Source: Diaporthe sp. PMI_573 (lineage: Eukaryota > Ascomycota > Sordariomycetes > Diaporthales > Diaporthaceae). From it: a stretch of DNA of 64,000 nt. The notes beneath the pieces were generated by a model. It was not told the DNA's origin, did not search any database, and saw only the letters and a list, made by a program, of their open reading frames with translations. Positions 1-11,220 of the stretch are shown here, piece by piece (the first letter of the stretch is position 1; every line of letters begins with the position of its first letter). The translations under genes were made by a program, and so were the position numbers. The stretch is taken from contig JAJTUP010000059.1 of NCBI GenBank assembly GCA_021399435.1, forward strand, positions 248,001 to 312,000, in the 5' to 3' direction.

Positions 1-734
1 GCCCTCGTTCGACGCTGGCGATGTTGTAAATCGAAAGGCAAGTGTAGCCGAGGCATCAACATTTGGACAACTTCTGGACCCAAACCAGGGAAGACCAAGG
101 CTTATGAGGAATGCCAGCGAGATGACTACCTTAGAAATAACAGCCGGATACTTAAATAGGGCGAGAGTGATATCTGCAGAGAAATCATCATGTTAAAAAT
201 GCTCCTTCCACAAATGTCTGCCATTGTCGCCAGTGTTCAATTGTGTTCTAAAGTTCAATGTGGCAGCACAACTCGGGGACGACTGACTTCGGCTGAGGCT
301 CAAAACGGCGGAGGTAGATTGGACAGTCCAAAGTCTAACCTACAGTTTTGCTCTTAGGACTGCACACCAAATTTCCAACGTACTAGAGCTTCATAACCAT
401 GCCATGCCATGCCATGCCTTGGTGGCTTTGCAGCAGCTCAGCGTGACATAAACACAGGACTAAAAGCTAGTCTGCGAAATAAGTCCCCTGGTATGTTATA
501 CGATTTAGGAAGCTATTTGCAGTGAGGCGAAACAGCAGAAAGACAAAGCATGTGCGCATGCAAAATCAATATTTGCAACCAGGACCTAGGTATGTATAGT
601 GATAGTTGCAACGAAGGACAAGGATCATCGACTGTCGGCTTACATTCACTCGTCACACACATTATTATCGTGACACAGCTACATTCAGAAAATATAAAAA
701 AAACATTATTGCAGAGCTCCTACAGTTTGCTTAC
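1..734. other. Intergenic DNA, no gene recognised
   Basis: No convincing coding frame was found on either strand. A short CCATG pentamer run lies at about 399-418. The sequence is more AT-rich than the gene-dense part of the window. The left edge may hold the end of a gene outside the window, but nothing recognisable reads in from it. Confidence 0.5.
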
Positions 735-1055
735 CTTCTGTCTGTGTCCTATAGGTAAATATTGCTCAGAAGGTTTTCCTATAGGAGGTTATCTTAAGGG
801 AGGCTATTCTAAAGGAGGTTATCCTACAAGAGGATAGGAGGGTCTTTTCTAGGAGAGTGTCCTATGGAGGGTAGGAGGGCATCCCACAAGAGAGTGTCCC
901 ATAAGAGGTTGTCCTACAGGAGGTTGTTCAACATGGGTTTATTTAGTAAGAGGTTTATCCCACAGGACGTTTGGTAGTGAGTGCTGCCCAGGTGATCTAC
1001 TATAGATGCTGTGGCCGCGTACTTAGTGGACACCAGAGCAAGGCTCGTATCATAG
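735..1055 (+). repeat. Dispersed 15-bp-period repeat element, copy 1
   Basis: From about 750 to 960 the DNA is a degenerate tandem array with a period near 15 bp and a unit close to CCTATAGGAGGTTAT. It is followed by a non-repetitive tail at about 941-1055. The same array plus tail occurs in reverse complement at about 17620-17990. The two tails align over roughly 90 bp, sharing for example GATGCTGTGG and a GAGCAA-GCTCGTA block, with many transition differences and a 3-nt indel. The period is a multiple of three, so frames through the array encode five-residue Gly/Tyr-rich repeats. I see no start or promoter to call this a gene. No terminal inverted repeat or target-site duplication was found by eye. 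Confidence 0.75.
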
Positions 1056-1071
1056 GACAATGCAAGGCCAA

Positions 1072-1790
1072 TCACTTTTGATAGTCATTCACAGTTAGTT
1101 TAAAGAGCAGCAAATGATCATCAACCTTCAATAAAACGTCATTAGTATTACTGTGTGTCAACGGTGAGGAAGTAAAGTCATGGATAAGCAGCCCATTGAA
1201 AACGCCGAAGCGCTGCCCGGTAAGATCATCCTCGGTCATATCAAATTTTACAATCGCACGGCTCCGGAATCAATCCAGTGGAGGAAGGAATGAGGATATA
1301 TGTGGCCTACCTTCTGCCGAGCGAGAGGAGCCGGCAGCAGGGTATGTCGAGAGCAATTTCGTCCAAAAGCCTATCGCATTCTGCAGGCCTATGGTTGTCA
1401 GGAGGTCTTTCCACCCCTTGATCTTGCCGAACGCCTCGTACGTCTCGTCGAAGGAGGGTTGCCCAGGCTCACCAAGACCTTTTGCAGCGATCATCAACGG
1501 CCCATGATACCCAGGGTGAAGCTGATGTCCTGCTCCATTCTGAAGTGGCAGCTCTGGATCATAGTGCTTTCTGATGAGAATCGTGTCTCTTTGCCGGCCC
1601 TTGTTCTGCTAGTATGACACCATAACAATAGTATCTTCTCAAGCTTCTGGAGAAGTGAGCGGCTGTTTCATATCATAGTCGGCTTCAACTACCAGGTTCA
1701 AGTGATTGTACTCGTGCCGTTGGCCGTAACCCAAGGCAGGAGCAATTAAGGGAGACCGTGCATCTGAAGACGCCCACGACTGTCCCACCT
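1072..1790 (-). pseudogene. Decayed protein-coding gene, family not recognised
   Basis: On the minus strand a protein-like frame runs from about 1610 down to a stop at 1072-1074. It is broken once by an in-frame TGA at 1270-1272, in a context (Leu-Asp-stop-Phe-Arg-Ser) where TGG is an easy ancestor. Upstream, 1790-1667 reads as a coherent segment, 1665-1621 continues it only in a second frame, and from about 1610 the first frame resumes. That is one nonsense change and two apparent frameshifts. Residue use looks genuine: Tyr/Cys-rich RRYYCYG, then KHYDPELP, FGKIKGWKDLL and MTEDDLTGQRFGVFNGLL. No intron consensus explains the breaks. The 3' end abuts repeat copy 1. The protein family is unknown to me; an undetected intron structure is the alternative. 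Confidence 0.5.
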
Positions 1791-2365
1791 GGGCAGTGCG
1801 CAGCGTCGGAGCTTAAAGACATGGAGTTTCTGGAGGTGCTCAAATACGGGAATTGCCTTGGAAAATCAGGGTAGCATCGCCACTGGCGTAGCAAAGGCCT
1901 GGCGGTGGCGTCGCTGAGCGGCCGTGGGAGACGAGGCGTTTAAGATGATTTGGCGCACGATTGAGCACGGCAACAAAGCGGGAAATAACTCAACGGAGAA
2001 TACTTCGCGCGGGAAACTTAGTCCGCAGCCGCCTTGTCGGCTTACCATTGCCTGCGCATCTCTTTGTCGCCTCGCCTACAGCACACACGCACGAGTTCCG
2101 CGTGTCAAGATACTCCATGCAAAACCCACTTCGAAATCACAGGTTTAGTCAGTAGTATTGAATCCAGACAGAATGCAACCCCTATTGATGCGTTCGTTAC
2201 CATGATGAGGTCTCCAACAAATAGCAAAGCCATCACCGCTAACCCCGTCTCCCCGTCTCTTGGCACCATATTCCATGAGAGGAGGATACCTCAGTCGCCC
2301 AGTATCACCGCAGCAGGCAGGCCCTCTCTGACACAGGCAGTGATCAGAACACAGGCCGCTCTACT

Positions 2366-4980
2366 TCACATACCGCCCCCGCCCATCATTTGCGAGATGT
2401 CGACATTTTCCCACTTAACGTCCTGGTTAGGAGAGCCCCGTTGGGGTATATGATGCATTGGCGGGCCCTGGGGAGGGGGAGGCATCTGCATTTGTTGCAT
2501 CGGCGGGCTCGTTGTTACATACATTGGCTGCTGCTGTACCGACATAGTATACTGGCCATGATGCATCTGCGGGTGCATTTGACCTGATCCTGGCAGGGGC
2601 ATCTGGCCGGACATGGCTCCCGCCATTGTGCCTGGAATCTGTTGGTACTGGCGGGGAGGCGGTGAATGATGATATGGATGCTGATGGTGCATGTGAGCTT
2701 GTGCCTGAGCTTGTGCCTGAGCCTGGGCCTGAGCCTGAGCCTGGGCTTGTGCCTGGGCTTGTGCTTGTGCTTGAGCCTGGGCCTGTGCCTGGGCTTGAGC
2801 CTGGGCCTGCGCAGCAACAGCGTATTGAAAGCCCTGCTGCTGTTTCGCCTGCAGACTGTCGAGGAGATCTTCACTTATGGTGTTGAAACTTTGCATCAAG
2901 CTCTGTGCATCGGTCCACCGCTCGCCGTATTTCTGTAGAGTCAACTTGACCCGCTCAAGGCAGCGAATACTCCTCGTCAGGTTGTCGTCGTTACTGGTCC
3001 GTGTGGGAAAGGGAGGTGGGGGTGCCCTTCCGGGTAAAGCCATGGGCATTGGAACGGATGCGCCTGCGAGGATGGAGTCACCAGCGTCTCGCAGGACTGC
3101 CATGAACTGGCTTCCCATAAAGAAGACTCTTAACGCATCATGGTAGGTGTAGAGCGATGGGTTGGGGTCTGGGCTTCCGTGCGCGATGCCATAGATGTGA
3201 TCCAGATAGGCGATGGCATACTCGAAGATCAACATTCGTCCGTAAGCCGTCATGACCGGCGCACGAGCGCTTGGTGCTAAGCAGTAGACATAGCTGTACT
3301 TTAATTCCAAATCAAAGAGCTCCCGGATGCCTATCGGCAGAGTATCCGGAAGGGACTCATCCCACTCGCGCATGTCCTGACACATCTGCCAAATGAAAGA
3401 CGTGACATCTCCGTCGTGGCCTTCGATAGGCTGGCTGGGATCAGACTGGATCAGGGTCTGATACCATTGCGATTGGATGCGGCGGAGTTGGAACAGCAGA
3501 ATGGCAGGATCATGCGACTGTGGACCTGTAATTGTGCCGGCGACGGAGGCTATGCGACCTATGCCAGACATGGCTGGCAAATCAACTCTTATGGCATCGT
3601 CGCTGAAAGAGAATGCGCGGGCGTGCACCATGCTGATCGCCCTGTGAAACCAAATTTGTCAGTGCTCAGCGCCGGAGAAACACATCGAGCCTCCGGGTGA
3701 ATGTACCTGTCCAGTGCGTAGACGCAGTAAAAGGTCCTGCGCCTCATGTCGAGGGTCGCCCTGTCGGCCTGGCTCTGACTTGGCGGGTCCTGGTGGAAGC
3801 CCAGGTCTACAACAGCACGACAAGTGAATCCAATCAAGTGCCAGCTGTCGAAATGCGCCGGATCCAGCATGGCGTACTGAGTGAAGACGGCGAGAGATTG
3901 TATTTGAGTAGCATGGCCGGGCTGCAGAGCGCGATCGGCTAGTTGGAGGGCGTGAGACGCGAATTCCACGCCGTTTTTGTAGAATTCATCCTGGTTGCTC
4001 CGCGATTGGGCCATGGAACCTGTCGCCAGTACCATGTATACAAGCCACTTGCTCGCGCTGTTGACATGGCGCTCTTGCTGGTACATGTCCTCGAGTGCCG
4101 ACAGCAGCACCGTACCGGGGAACAGTGGAAACAACGGATAAATATTGTTCATGTAGTACTGAACAATAGCTTGGGCAGCCTGCTTCTCTGGCAGGCTCGT
4201 AGACTGTGGCTCGGGCAAGGGATCATTGATCACAGCCGCAAGGATGAGACGAGCAAAGGTCATATTGCTGAGGGTAGGCTCAAAGTCGCGGGTCGTGGCA
4301 TTGATGGACCTTGGGAGCGCGTCAGCCCAGTGGTGAGGCTATCGGTAACGTGGCGGACACTTACATGTAGCCAAAGTCGGATATCAAGGAGTTGACATCC
4401 GAGTTTTCTCGTTTCCGTTCAGCCTTGCGGTGTATGGCTGCCCTGATGTTCGCGAGGGAGTCTTTACGGTCCTGGGGCTGTACCCTGGACAGCGGCCCGT
4501 CCTGCTCGTGGTTGGCCACCGAAGCCTTCCGCGAGCGAGCATAATTCAGTCGCCGATCCAGCTTCTCGATGCGCAGCTCGAGTGCGGCCACATAGCTGTT
4601 TCGCGTGTCAGCCAGTCGCGTCCTGTGCAGCAGACAGAAAGTGACGCCAAGCAGCACCACACAATCATACCTCCTTTCCTTGCCACGAGCGAACTGGTCG
4701 TTGGCGGCAGAGCACTCGTTCTCGCGACCAGCCTTCTCGCAGGCCGTGCAAGCAGGGAGCTTGCCATCACACTACATGATTTCAGCACGAGAGCCTCCAG
4801 TGGGAGGGAAATGACCAATCACCTTCACTTTCGCAGCTCGACCTGAGTGGACAAGAGTCAGCAACGGAACAAAGGAGCCAAGGGTAGAGTCGGGGGAGGC
4901 GGCCTCTCACATCTCGAGCATGCGGATACAGGCCTTGAGACCCGTAACAATGGGTTATCCGAGAAGCTTGACCTAGGCAT
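2366..4980 (-). CDS. Zn2Cys6 fungal-specific transcription factor with Ala-Gln repeat
   Basis: Six exons give 766 aa: 4980-4911, 4842-4823, 4771-4671, 4595-4365, 4309-3707 and 3641-2366. Splicing rebuilds a full binuclear zinc cluster (Cys21, 24, 31, 38, 41, 50) with the usual RAAKVKCDGKLPAC core, although two introns cut through it. A SYVAALELRIEKLDRRL coiled-coil linker follows directly. The middle region (FYCVYALDRA, FSFSDDAIRVDLP) matches the fungal_trans regulatory domain. The C-terminus is Gln/Pro/Met-rich, holds about 20 Ala-Gln dipeptides, and ends DISQMMGGGGM. The protein should be a nuclear DNA-binding regulator; its target pathway cannot be told. It is divergent from another Zn2Cys6 gene at 7812. 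Intron 2 has a GTGATT donor, less usual than the others. Start chosen as the ATG in frame with the cluster; an upstream exon is possible. Confidence 0.88.
2694..2813 (-). repeat. Hexanucleotide coding repeat, (Ala-Gln)~20
   Basis: A nearly perfect six-base periodicity with synonymous variation (GCC/GCT/GCA plus CAG/CAA) encodes about 20 Ala-Gln dipeptides within the transcription factor exon. It is flanked by His-rich and Gln-rich sequence. The tract can gain or lose dipeptides without breaking frame. Confidence 0.9.
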
Positions 4981-6550
4981 TCGTTTTGCTGCTCTACTCG
5001 GACGTAGGAGCGCTGCTGATGTGGATTTGATTCACAGGATTGAAGCGACTGTGTCCAGTCCAATCCAGTCCAGCACCGTGAGAAGCCCTCTGACAGAGGC
5101 CTCGATAAGGACAGTCCAGTTTTATGGAGGCGCGGGTGTATGTGCGCTTGAATACTGGCCTTACAGATATGATATAAGAGGGTAGAAGCTGAACACTGTC
5201 TGGCGCAGGTGGCCTCGTCACGGTACAGAGCTTGGCCGTTTGCTGGCCCTGCTCGCGCCTGCCAGGGGGTGGACGGGAAACCTGGAGCAGGTAGCCTTCA
5301 AAGTCAGGTGGGAAACGGGTCGAAGAGAGGCACAAGGCGGCAAGACCCGAGTCAGAGACGGGGTGCGATTGATATGGAAGCAATAAAGGGTGTGTTGATT
5401 CGGGACGGGCGAGGAAGCTTCGTTTGCGACAGACGCAGGCGACGACGACGACAAGACAGACAGCCTTGGGATAGCAGCGGCCGGGTGCGATGAGAGAGAA
5501 CCCGACGGCGCGGTGATTTGCCTAACGAGCCTCCCAGACCGAGTGGGCAGGGTGGGGTTGGGGTTTTGGGGGGGGGGCGAGCCGCCATGGGTTCGCCCTG
5601 GGCGAGTGGTGACAGAAGACACGACCCCACCACGGTGGTATTTCTGCAGGCATACGGTACCCGGGTACCACGCTACGAAAGTACAAGGCGCTGACCATGG
5701 CCCATCTGGGCCTAGGAGCCTAGGTCCTCCGCTGTCAGGGTTGTTTTGTTTCAATGCGGGTTCTGATGCTTTGTTCCTAATCTCTGTCCTTTCTAAGAAT
5801 AACTAGACTACCTAAGGCCTAAGGTACGTATAGTGTAGGTGTAATAGGCATGTGAAATTGCCATACTGTGTGGCTAAACGAATAGCATGTACATGATAGT
5901 TACAGTTTCGGTCGTATCGCAGACGTGGCATCCCGGCATGTCGGGGAAGCTTGTGGCGGGCGACTCGTCGTCTGAAATCAGATGGAAAACATACAACGGC
6001 AGTTCTATAGCCATCCTATGCTTACCGAGCTGGGCACGCGTGCGGGCAACGTGTGGTAGGCATGACACCGGGTTAGGACGAAACCGTCCTCAGCAACGAA
6101 TCGGTGCCATTTGTTGCGTCCAGAGGAGGATGCCTGTCGTCCACGGACGCTTGCAATTGCCGGGTGGTCCAGATGCGACACCAAGATCTTGGGCCGTCGA
6201 GATTGGATCTGTACAGAATGTCGGGTCGATGGTCGAGCACAACCGGGGACGGACAGCCACCCCGTGTGGTCTGAGCGCCGTGACTAACTTCCTGTAGAGA
6301 TGCTTAGCACGTAGCGACATGCAGGCCTTGACAACGAGCAAGATGCAGGCTGAACTCTGTTTGCCAATGGACGGCGTCGGGCATGTGACGCAATGGAGGT
6401 AGCACGTCCAGCGCCCGGGCTCCGAAATGATGAGGCTCCAAGAGAGGGAGTCGGGACACGGGTGGCGTGGCGGAGTATCTTCTGGGGTTCACAGACCCTG
6501 CACGACTCAACCCGAGCAGCAGCTGGGAGCACCGAATGCGAGACAGCTCA

Positions 6551-6625
6551 TCAGTCAGTCAGTCAGTCAGTCAGTCAGTCAGTCAGTCAGTCAGTCGGTC
6601 GGTCGGTCGGTCAGCCAGCCAGCCA
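6551..6625. repeat. Compound tetranucleotide microsatellite
   Basis: About ten tandem CAGT/TCAG units are followed without a break by CGGT units and then CAGC units. The graded change suggests expansion followed by point mutation. Confidence 0.95.
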
Positions 6626-7331
6626 GTCCGCGTGTGTTTGTTTCTTGGGGCATTTTGACAGGCATCGCCAAGCGGCCCGAGACGATTCAGTTCACGATTC
6701 ACGATTGACATTTTTGAACAGGGTACCTAGGCAGTCTGGCGGGCAGAATACCAACCACACCACCTCACCACCCAGGTAGACTGACCGTGTACGCACGCCT
6801 CGCCGAGAGTCCTTTCCTCGTATCGACCAGCCAGACTCAGAGTACGGAGTGCCCGACTTTGATAATTGAGCGAATATACCTTGGCCCTTCTAGAAGATCT
6901 TGAGCGACAGGCATTGGGAGCTAGGTGCAGCGGTGCAGAGGTGCCAGGAGGGCCAGGGCAGAAACAGCCCCCGCTAGGCTTGGGTCTGCTAGCCTGTTCG
7001 GGACTTGAACCAAGGGCCTTCCTCGCCTCTCCCTCGTGCAAAGTGGGGCTGGGCTCCACCTGGGCTCCTGCTCCCCACGTTCCTGCACCATTGAGTCGAC
7101 CTGACGTCCTGCCAGCTGCTGCCGTATCCCGTTGCTTGCTCCGCTGAGGGAACAAAGTGTGGGCTACCTGGGTACCTACGTGGGTGCTGCACTGTGTTCT
7201 GCTGCACTCCGTACCTCGTCCCGCCTGCATCGTGTGCAGCAACCAGCCTTGATGACCAGCGCAGATCCGAGCAGGCCAGAGCAGTACAAGGCCAGGCGAG
7301 GCACATCGAGGCACACCACCCGTTCTGCACG

Positions 7332-7380
7332 CCTCAACCTCAACCTCAACCTCAACCTCAACCGCAACCGCAACCTCCAC
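7332..7380. repeat. CTCAAC/CGCAAC hexamer microsatellite
   Basis: Five CTCAAC units grade into CGCAAC and CTCCAC units. It lies about 430 bp upstream of the second transcription factor start, perhaps inside its leader. Confidence 0.9.
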
Positions 7381-7642
7381 CTTCATAACCCCCCGAATCG
7401 CAGCCACCACCAACACCGACGCGGCAGCGCACAAGCCCACCCTTTCAGCTCGCACGCCATCCCTATCGCCACCGCCTTTCCTCCTTTCTGATCGACCGTA
7501 TCTGCGTTCGACCGCTCGGCTTCTTGCTCTCCTGCCATCACGTAACCTCGTGCAATACTTGCTGCAGAGCACCCGCAAGAGCCTGCAACCTTTGGACAGC
7601 CAACGGCGGACCTTACCCGCTTCTCAGCAGCCGAACAGCCTC

Positions 7643-7687
7643 ATGCCTTCAGAGCCACGCCCTCCACCATCCTCCTTCGCGCCATAG
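7643..7687 (+). promoter_or_regulatory. Possible upstream ORF before the second Zn2Cys6 gene
   Basis: An ATG at 7643 opens a 14-codon Pro/Ser-rich frame that closes with TAG at 7685-7687, 124 bp before the main ATG at 7812. It would act only if transcription starts upstream of 7643, which is not known. Confidence 0.35.
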
Positions 7688-7811
7688 ACACAGCATCCGC
7701 TTGCTGAAGCCCCGGCTTGGTTAACTTCCCCAGCCTGCGAACCACATATCGCGCCGCGGCGGACCCAGACGATCCCATTCGGCCTCGCAGGAGCAGCCGC
7801 TACCCTCGCAG

Positions 7812-10800
7812 ATGGATGCCGCAGACGTCTTCCGGCAAGGGCTCGGTTCCGTCATTCCTCGACCGGCCCAATACTTCTACAACCCTCCCGGCCCTCCTCG
7901 CACCTCTCAGCCGCCCCAGTCTGCTCCGCCCTTGCGCAGACCTCCCACACAGCAGCGGGATGACGAGAGCGACGTCAACTCACACCGCATCGCACACACC
8001 CTGACCGCATGTTGTCGCTGCAGACAGGCAGGTGCCCTCCTTTCACTTTCCTCGCGGATTCATCCCCGTCACTGCCCACAACTGCTGTTGCGTGCACGCG
8101 GTAGTTGGCGCCGAGAAACTGCTGGTCTCAAAACAGACCTGGGTGCTCCTTCCCCATCCGCGAGGACTTGGGTCATTTCGAGAGTAATGATGAGACTGAC
8201 AGCATCTTCTCGATACAGCGTAAAACAAGGTGCGACCCAACGCTCCCTAGATGTCTACCCTGCGAAAGATCCGGCTCAGTTTGCGAATACTTCGATACCA
8301 CGAGGAACAAGAAGATCAACCGCAACTATGTCGTCCACCTTCAACAGAAAGTACGCCAGCTGGAGGCGGAGCTTACCCAGTACACTGACGACGACAATGA
8401 CCACCCCGAGAGCGCAGAAGATATCGTGCGACCAGGCGGCCTTGTCAAACTCAGCGAGTCAGATGAGACGCCGCGCTACCTAGGCCCTAGCTCTGGCATA
8501 GCCATGACAAGGTTGCTGATGGATCAGGCCAAGCGATATACCGACTCCCAGCGCATATCAGAACTGTTTCCCGACGTTCGTGCGAGAAGGATGGATCGTT
8601 TCGACAGGATGCAAAGCATTGTCCACATGGGCGCAAGTGTCAGTGGCCCGTCTGGGATGGCTGCCAGGAAGAAGAATTTCCCCATGGTCAGCGAAATTCC
8701 GGCCCAGACACTGCCGGCACGACAAGTGGCGGACAAGCTCGTCGAAGTCTTCAATTCGCGAGGTAAGCATCCCACCCAGGTCCATGCAGCAATGCGCCCA
8801 TAACTCGTCTCACCAACCTTGTGGTAGCCCAATATTTCACGCCGACACTACACGAAAAGCAGTTTGAAACAGATCTTCAAGATGTCTACAATGGCAATAC
8901 TGACCCGTACAAAAACTTCGTCGTGCGCATGGTATTTGCAATAAGCTTGCAGAAGCTCGATATTCAATACGCCGGCCTCGCCGATAGCTACTACGTGGGT
9001 GCCATGGCGTATTTTGAAGACGTCGTCCGCCCCAAGGATCTCAAGACACTCCAGTGTTTGGTCCTCATTGGCACATACTCGCTTTTGACCCCAACACGGA
9101 CCGTCGTTTACCACATCATCGGCTTGGCGACAAAGATCTGCCAGCAGCTCGGTCTGGCTGACGAGAAAACAATATCCGCTGGGTATTCAATGGGGTTGAT
9201 TGACCCTCTTCAGATGGATCTGCGCCGCCGAATGAGCTGGATAGTCACTGGAAATGAACTCGGACTGGCGCATTCTATGGGTCGACCCAATGGTTTCGCA
9301 AAAGGCGACGACTTCATGGATGTCCAGTTTTTTGAGACTGTTGATGACGAGAACATCACGCCAGACGGTACACTCCCTGGCCCACCAAGCGAGAAGAAGC
9401 TGGTCGCCATCCATTTCTGCAAGATGCGTATACGCCAAGCCGAAATCCGAAGATGCTTGTATGAGAAGAAGCGAACAGAGCCCAAGGATGCTGATAGTTC
9501 ACTTTTCCTCGAGATGGAACGTAAAATCAAGGAATGGATTGATTCGGCTCCTAACGAGCCAGTGTGGTGCAAACCATGGTAGGGGCTTCTTCCCTCTCAT
9601 CGGGACGTGGAAATCACCGATACTGACAAGAAGTACAGGTTCACTGGGCGGTACCACACCATGGTTATAAGTCTGCATCGACCCTCTCCCCAGATCCCAA
9701 GGCCGTCAAGTCGTTCAGCTTCAATATGCTATGACTCTGCGGTCTACATAATCAACCTCTCCAACCAGCAGGTCAAGAAATCGGCAGTCGACATCACGTG
9801 GGTCTTCGTTCTTACGCTGAACATGTCGCTGAATGTTCTCTTGTGGGCTATCTCGTACCGCGAGGTTCGCGAAGTTCACTCCAAGGATGATGTGGAAGAT
9901 ATCATCAATGTTGCGCTGGAAGTCATCGATCAGTGTTCTGAGCGTTGGCCTGGGACCAAGAATGCGTCGCAGCTCTACTCTGTTTTCGGCCGTGCCTGCC
10001 TCCAAAGTTACGACACTAACGATGACCCATCGGACTCCTCCATAACGAGCGCCTACACATCTCCATTATTGGTGGACAACGATTCTCCAGCGACATCTGA
10101 GAATTCCGCACCCACCACTGTATCAAATGGATCAGCTTATGCACAGAATCAGCAACGACCTGTGTTCACGCAACCCGTGTTTGGTTATACTGTAGAATCA
10201 GCAGAGGATATGAATGTCTTCAATTTCGACTCGAACCCCTTCCGGCAGCCAACATTCCGCTCCAATTCAATCTTCAAAAACCCCTCTAGCGAGCCAACCG
10301 AGGGTCGCCGCCCATCGTTCGGATACTTCCCGCCTGATTTCAAGCAGCCGTCACCAGGCGAGCCTCCCTCGCATGCTGGTGATGCTTTACATCCAGGTGC
10401 CGCAGGCCACCCGCCAACTCGATCATCACCAGTTGGCATGACACAGAACCAACTTCCGACACCGCCCGAGTCGATGAACCAGGCCCCAAACACCTTCTCG
10501 CCACCGCCAACGTCGTACTCGGATGCGACTGGTAGTCCTACACCCAAGATGACGTACAGCAGCCCCATGCCGGTCGGTGCAAATCAGCAGCAGTCCGTAC
10601 CTCCAGCACACATCAAATACGAGCCGGCTCCCGACGACATGGGATTCGAACCACCCTCAACACCCAACGCTCAGCCGACGCCCCAACAAACGCCCCAACA
10701 GCCGACCCATCGCACGCCGACATTTACAGTCCCCCCACTCCCTCTCCACATTACCAATGGCCAAAGACAAAATCAGCAGCAACAACAAGCGCAGCAGCAG

Positions 10801-11220
10801 CAGCAGCAGCAAAATCAGCAGCAACGGCCCTTGCCGCAGCAAGCGACGCTAGGCGACTGGTTCTCCCCTCCACCGCCATTCATTTCACCATATGCATTTA
10901 ACGGGATGAACTCCCCGCACGGGGTCTGGAATGATTCCGCCGCATCCAACGCCGCGTTCTCGGGGATCATGGGTGGTGGTAGCTATGAGAGTACCAGTCC
11001 GACGAGCGTTCCGGGTGGCTTTGGTGGCGGCGGCCATGGCATGCCGCAGGGCTTCGGCTTCGCTGCGCAGCGGCACGGAAGCTTGAGTGCGGACCAGCAG
11101 ATGGAACTGATGAACATCCTCGAGACGGATGGCGTTGGTGAGATCAACAATTTCTTGGGAATTGATTTGAGCGGTCTGGGGGGCGCTCCTGGACCGGATG
11201 GGAACATTAGATGGAACTAA
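7812..11220 (+). CDS. Zn2Cys6 transcription factor with long Gln/Pro-rich C-terminus
   Basis: Four exons give 1030 aa: 7812-8027, 8219-8762, 8828-9578 and 9639-11220. The zinc cluster is exact (Cys67, 70, 77, 84, 87, 94; C-x2-C-x6-C-x6-C-x2-C-x6-C) and is assembled across intron 1. The linker NRNYVVHLQQKVRQLEAEL is a short coiled coil. Exons 2-4 carry a fungal_trans-like region with DLRRRMSWIV and FTGRYHTMVISLHRP. The last 400 residues are Pro/Ser/Gln-rich with a poly-Gln patch near 10770-10830, a probable activation region. Intron 1 (8028-8218, 191 bp) appears to begin with GC rather than GT, in the context CAG|GCAGGT, and has a CTGAC branch site; no GT donor keeps the finger intact. The pathway controlled is unknown. 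Nuclear location is inferred from the family. Confidence 0.9.

Larger units (their letters stand above)
4981..7811. promoter_or_regulatory. 2.8-kb divergent intergenic region between two regulators
   Basis: No gene is supported here. The region separates the starts of two divergent Zn2Cys6 genes and should hold both promoters. It contains a G run near 5567-5578, CAGT and CTCAAC microsatellites described separately, and a C/T-rich stretch with many CACC and CCTC runs just upstream of 7812, typical of fungal 5' leaders. Specific operator sites could not be assigned. Confidence 0.55.

Noticed and set aside
6995..7025. A GGTTCAAGTCCCGA-like T-arm on the minus strand
   Set aside because: The flanking bases do not form a five-pair T stem, and no D-arm, anticodon arm or acceptor stem can be drawn around it.
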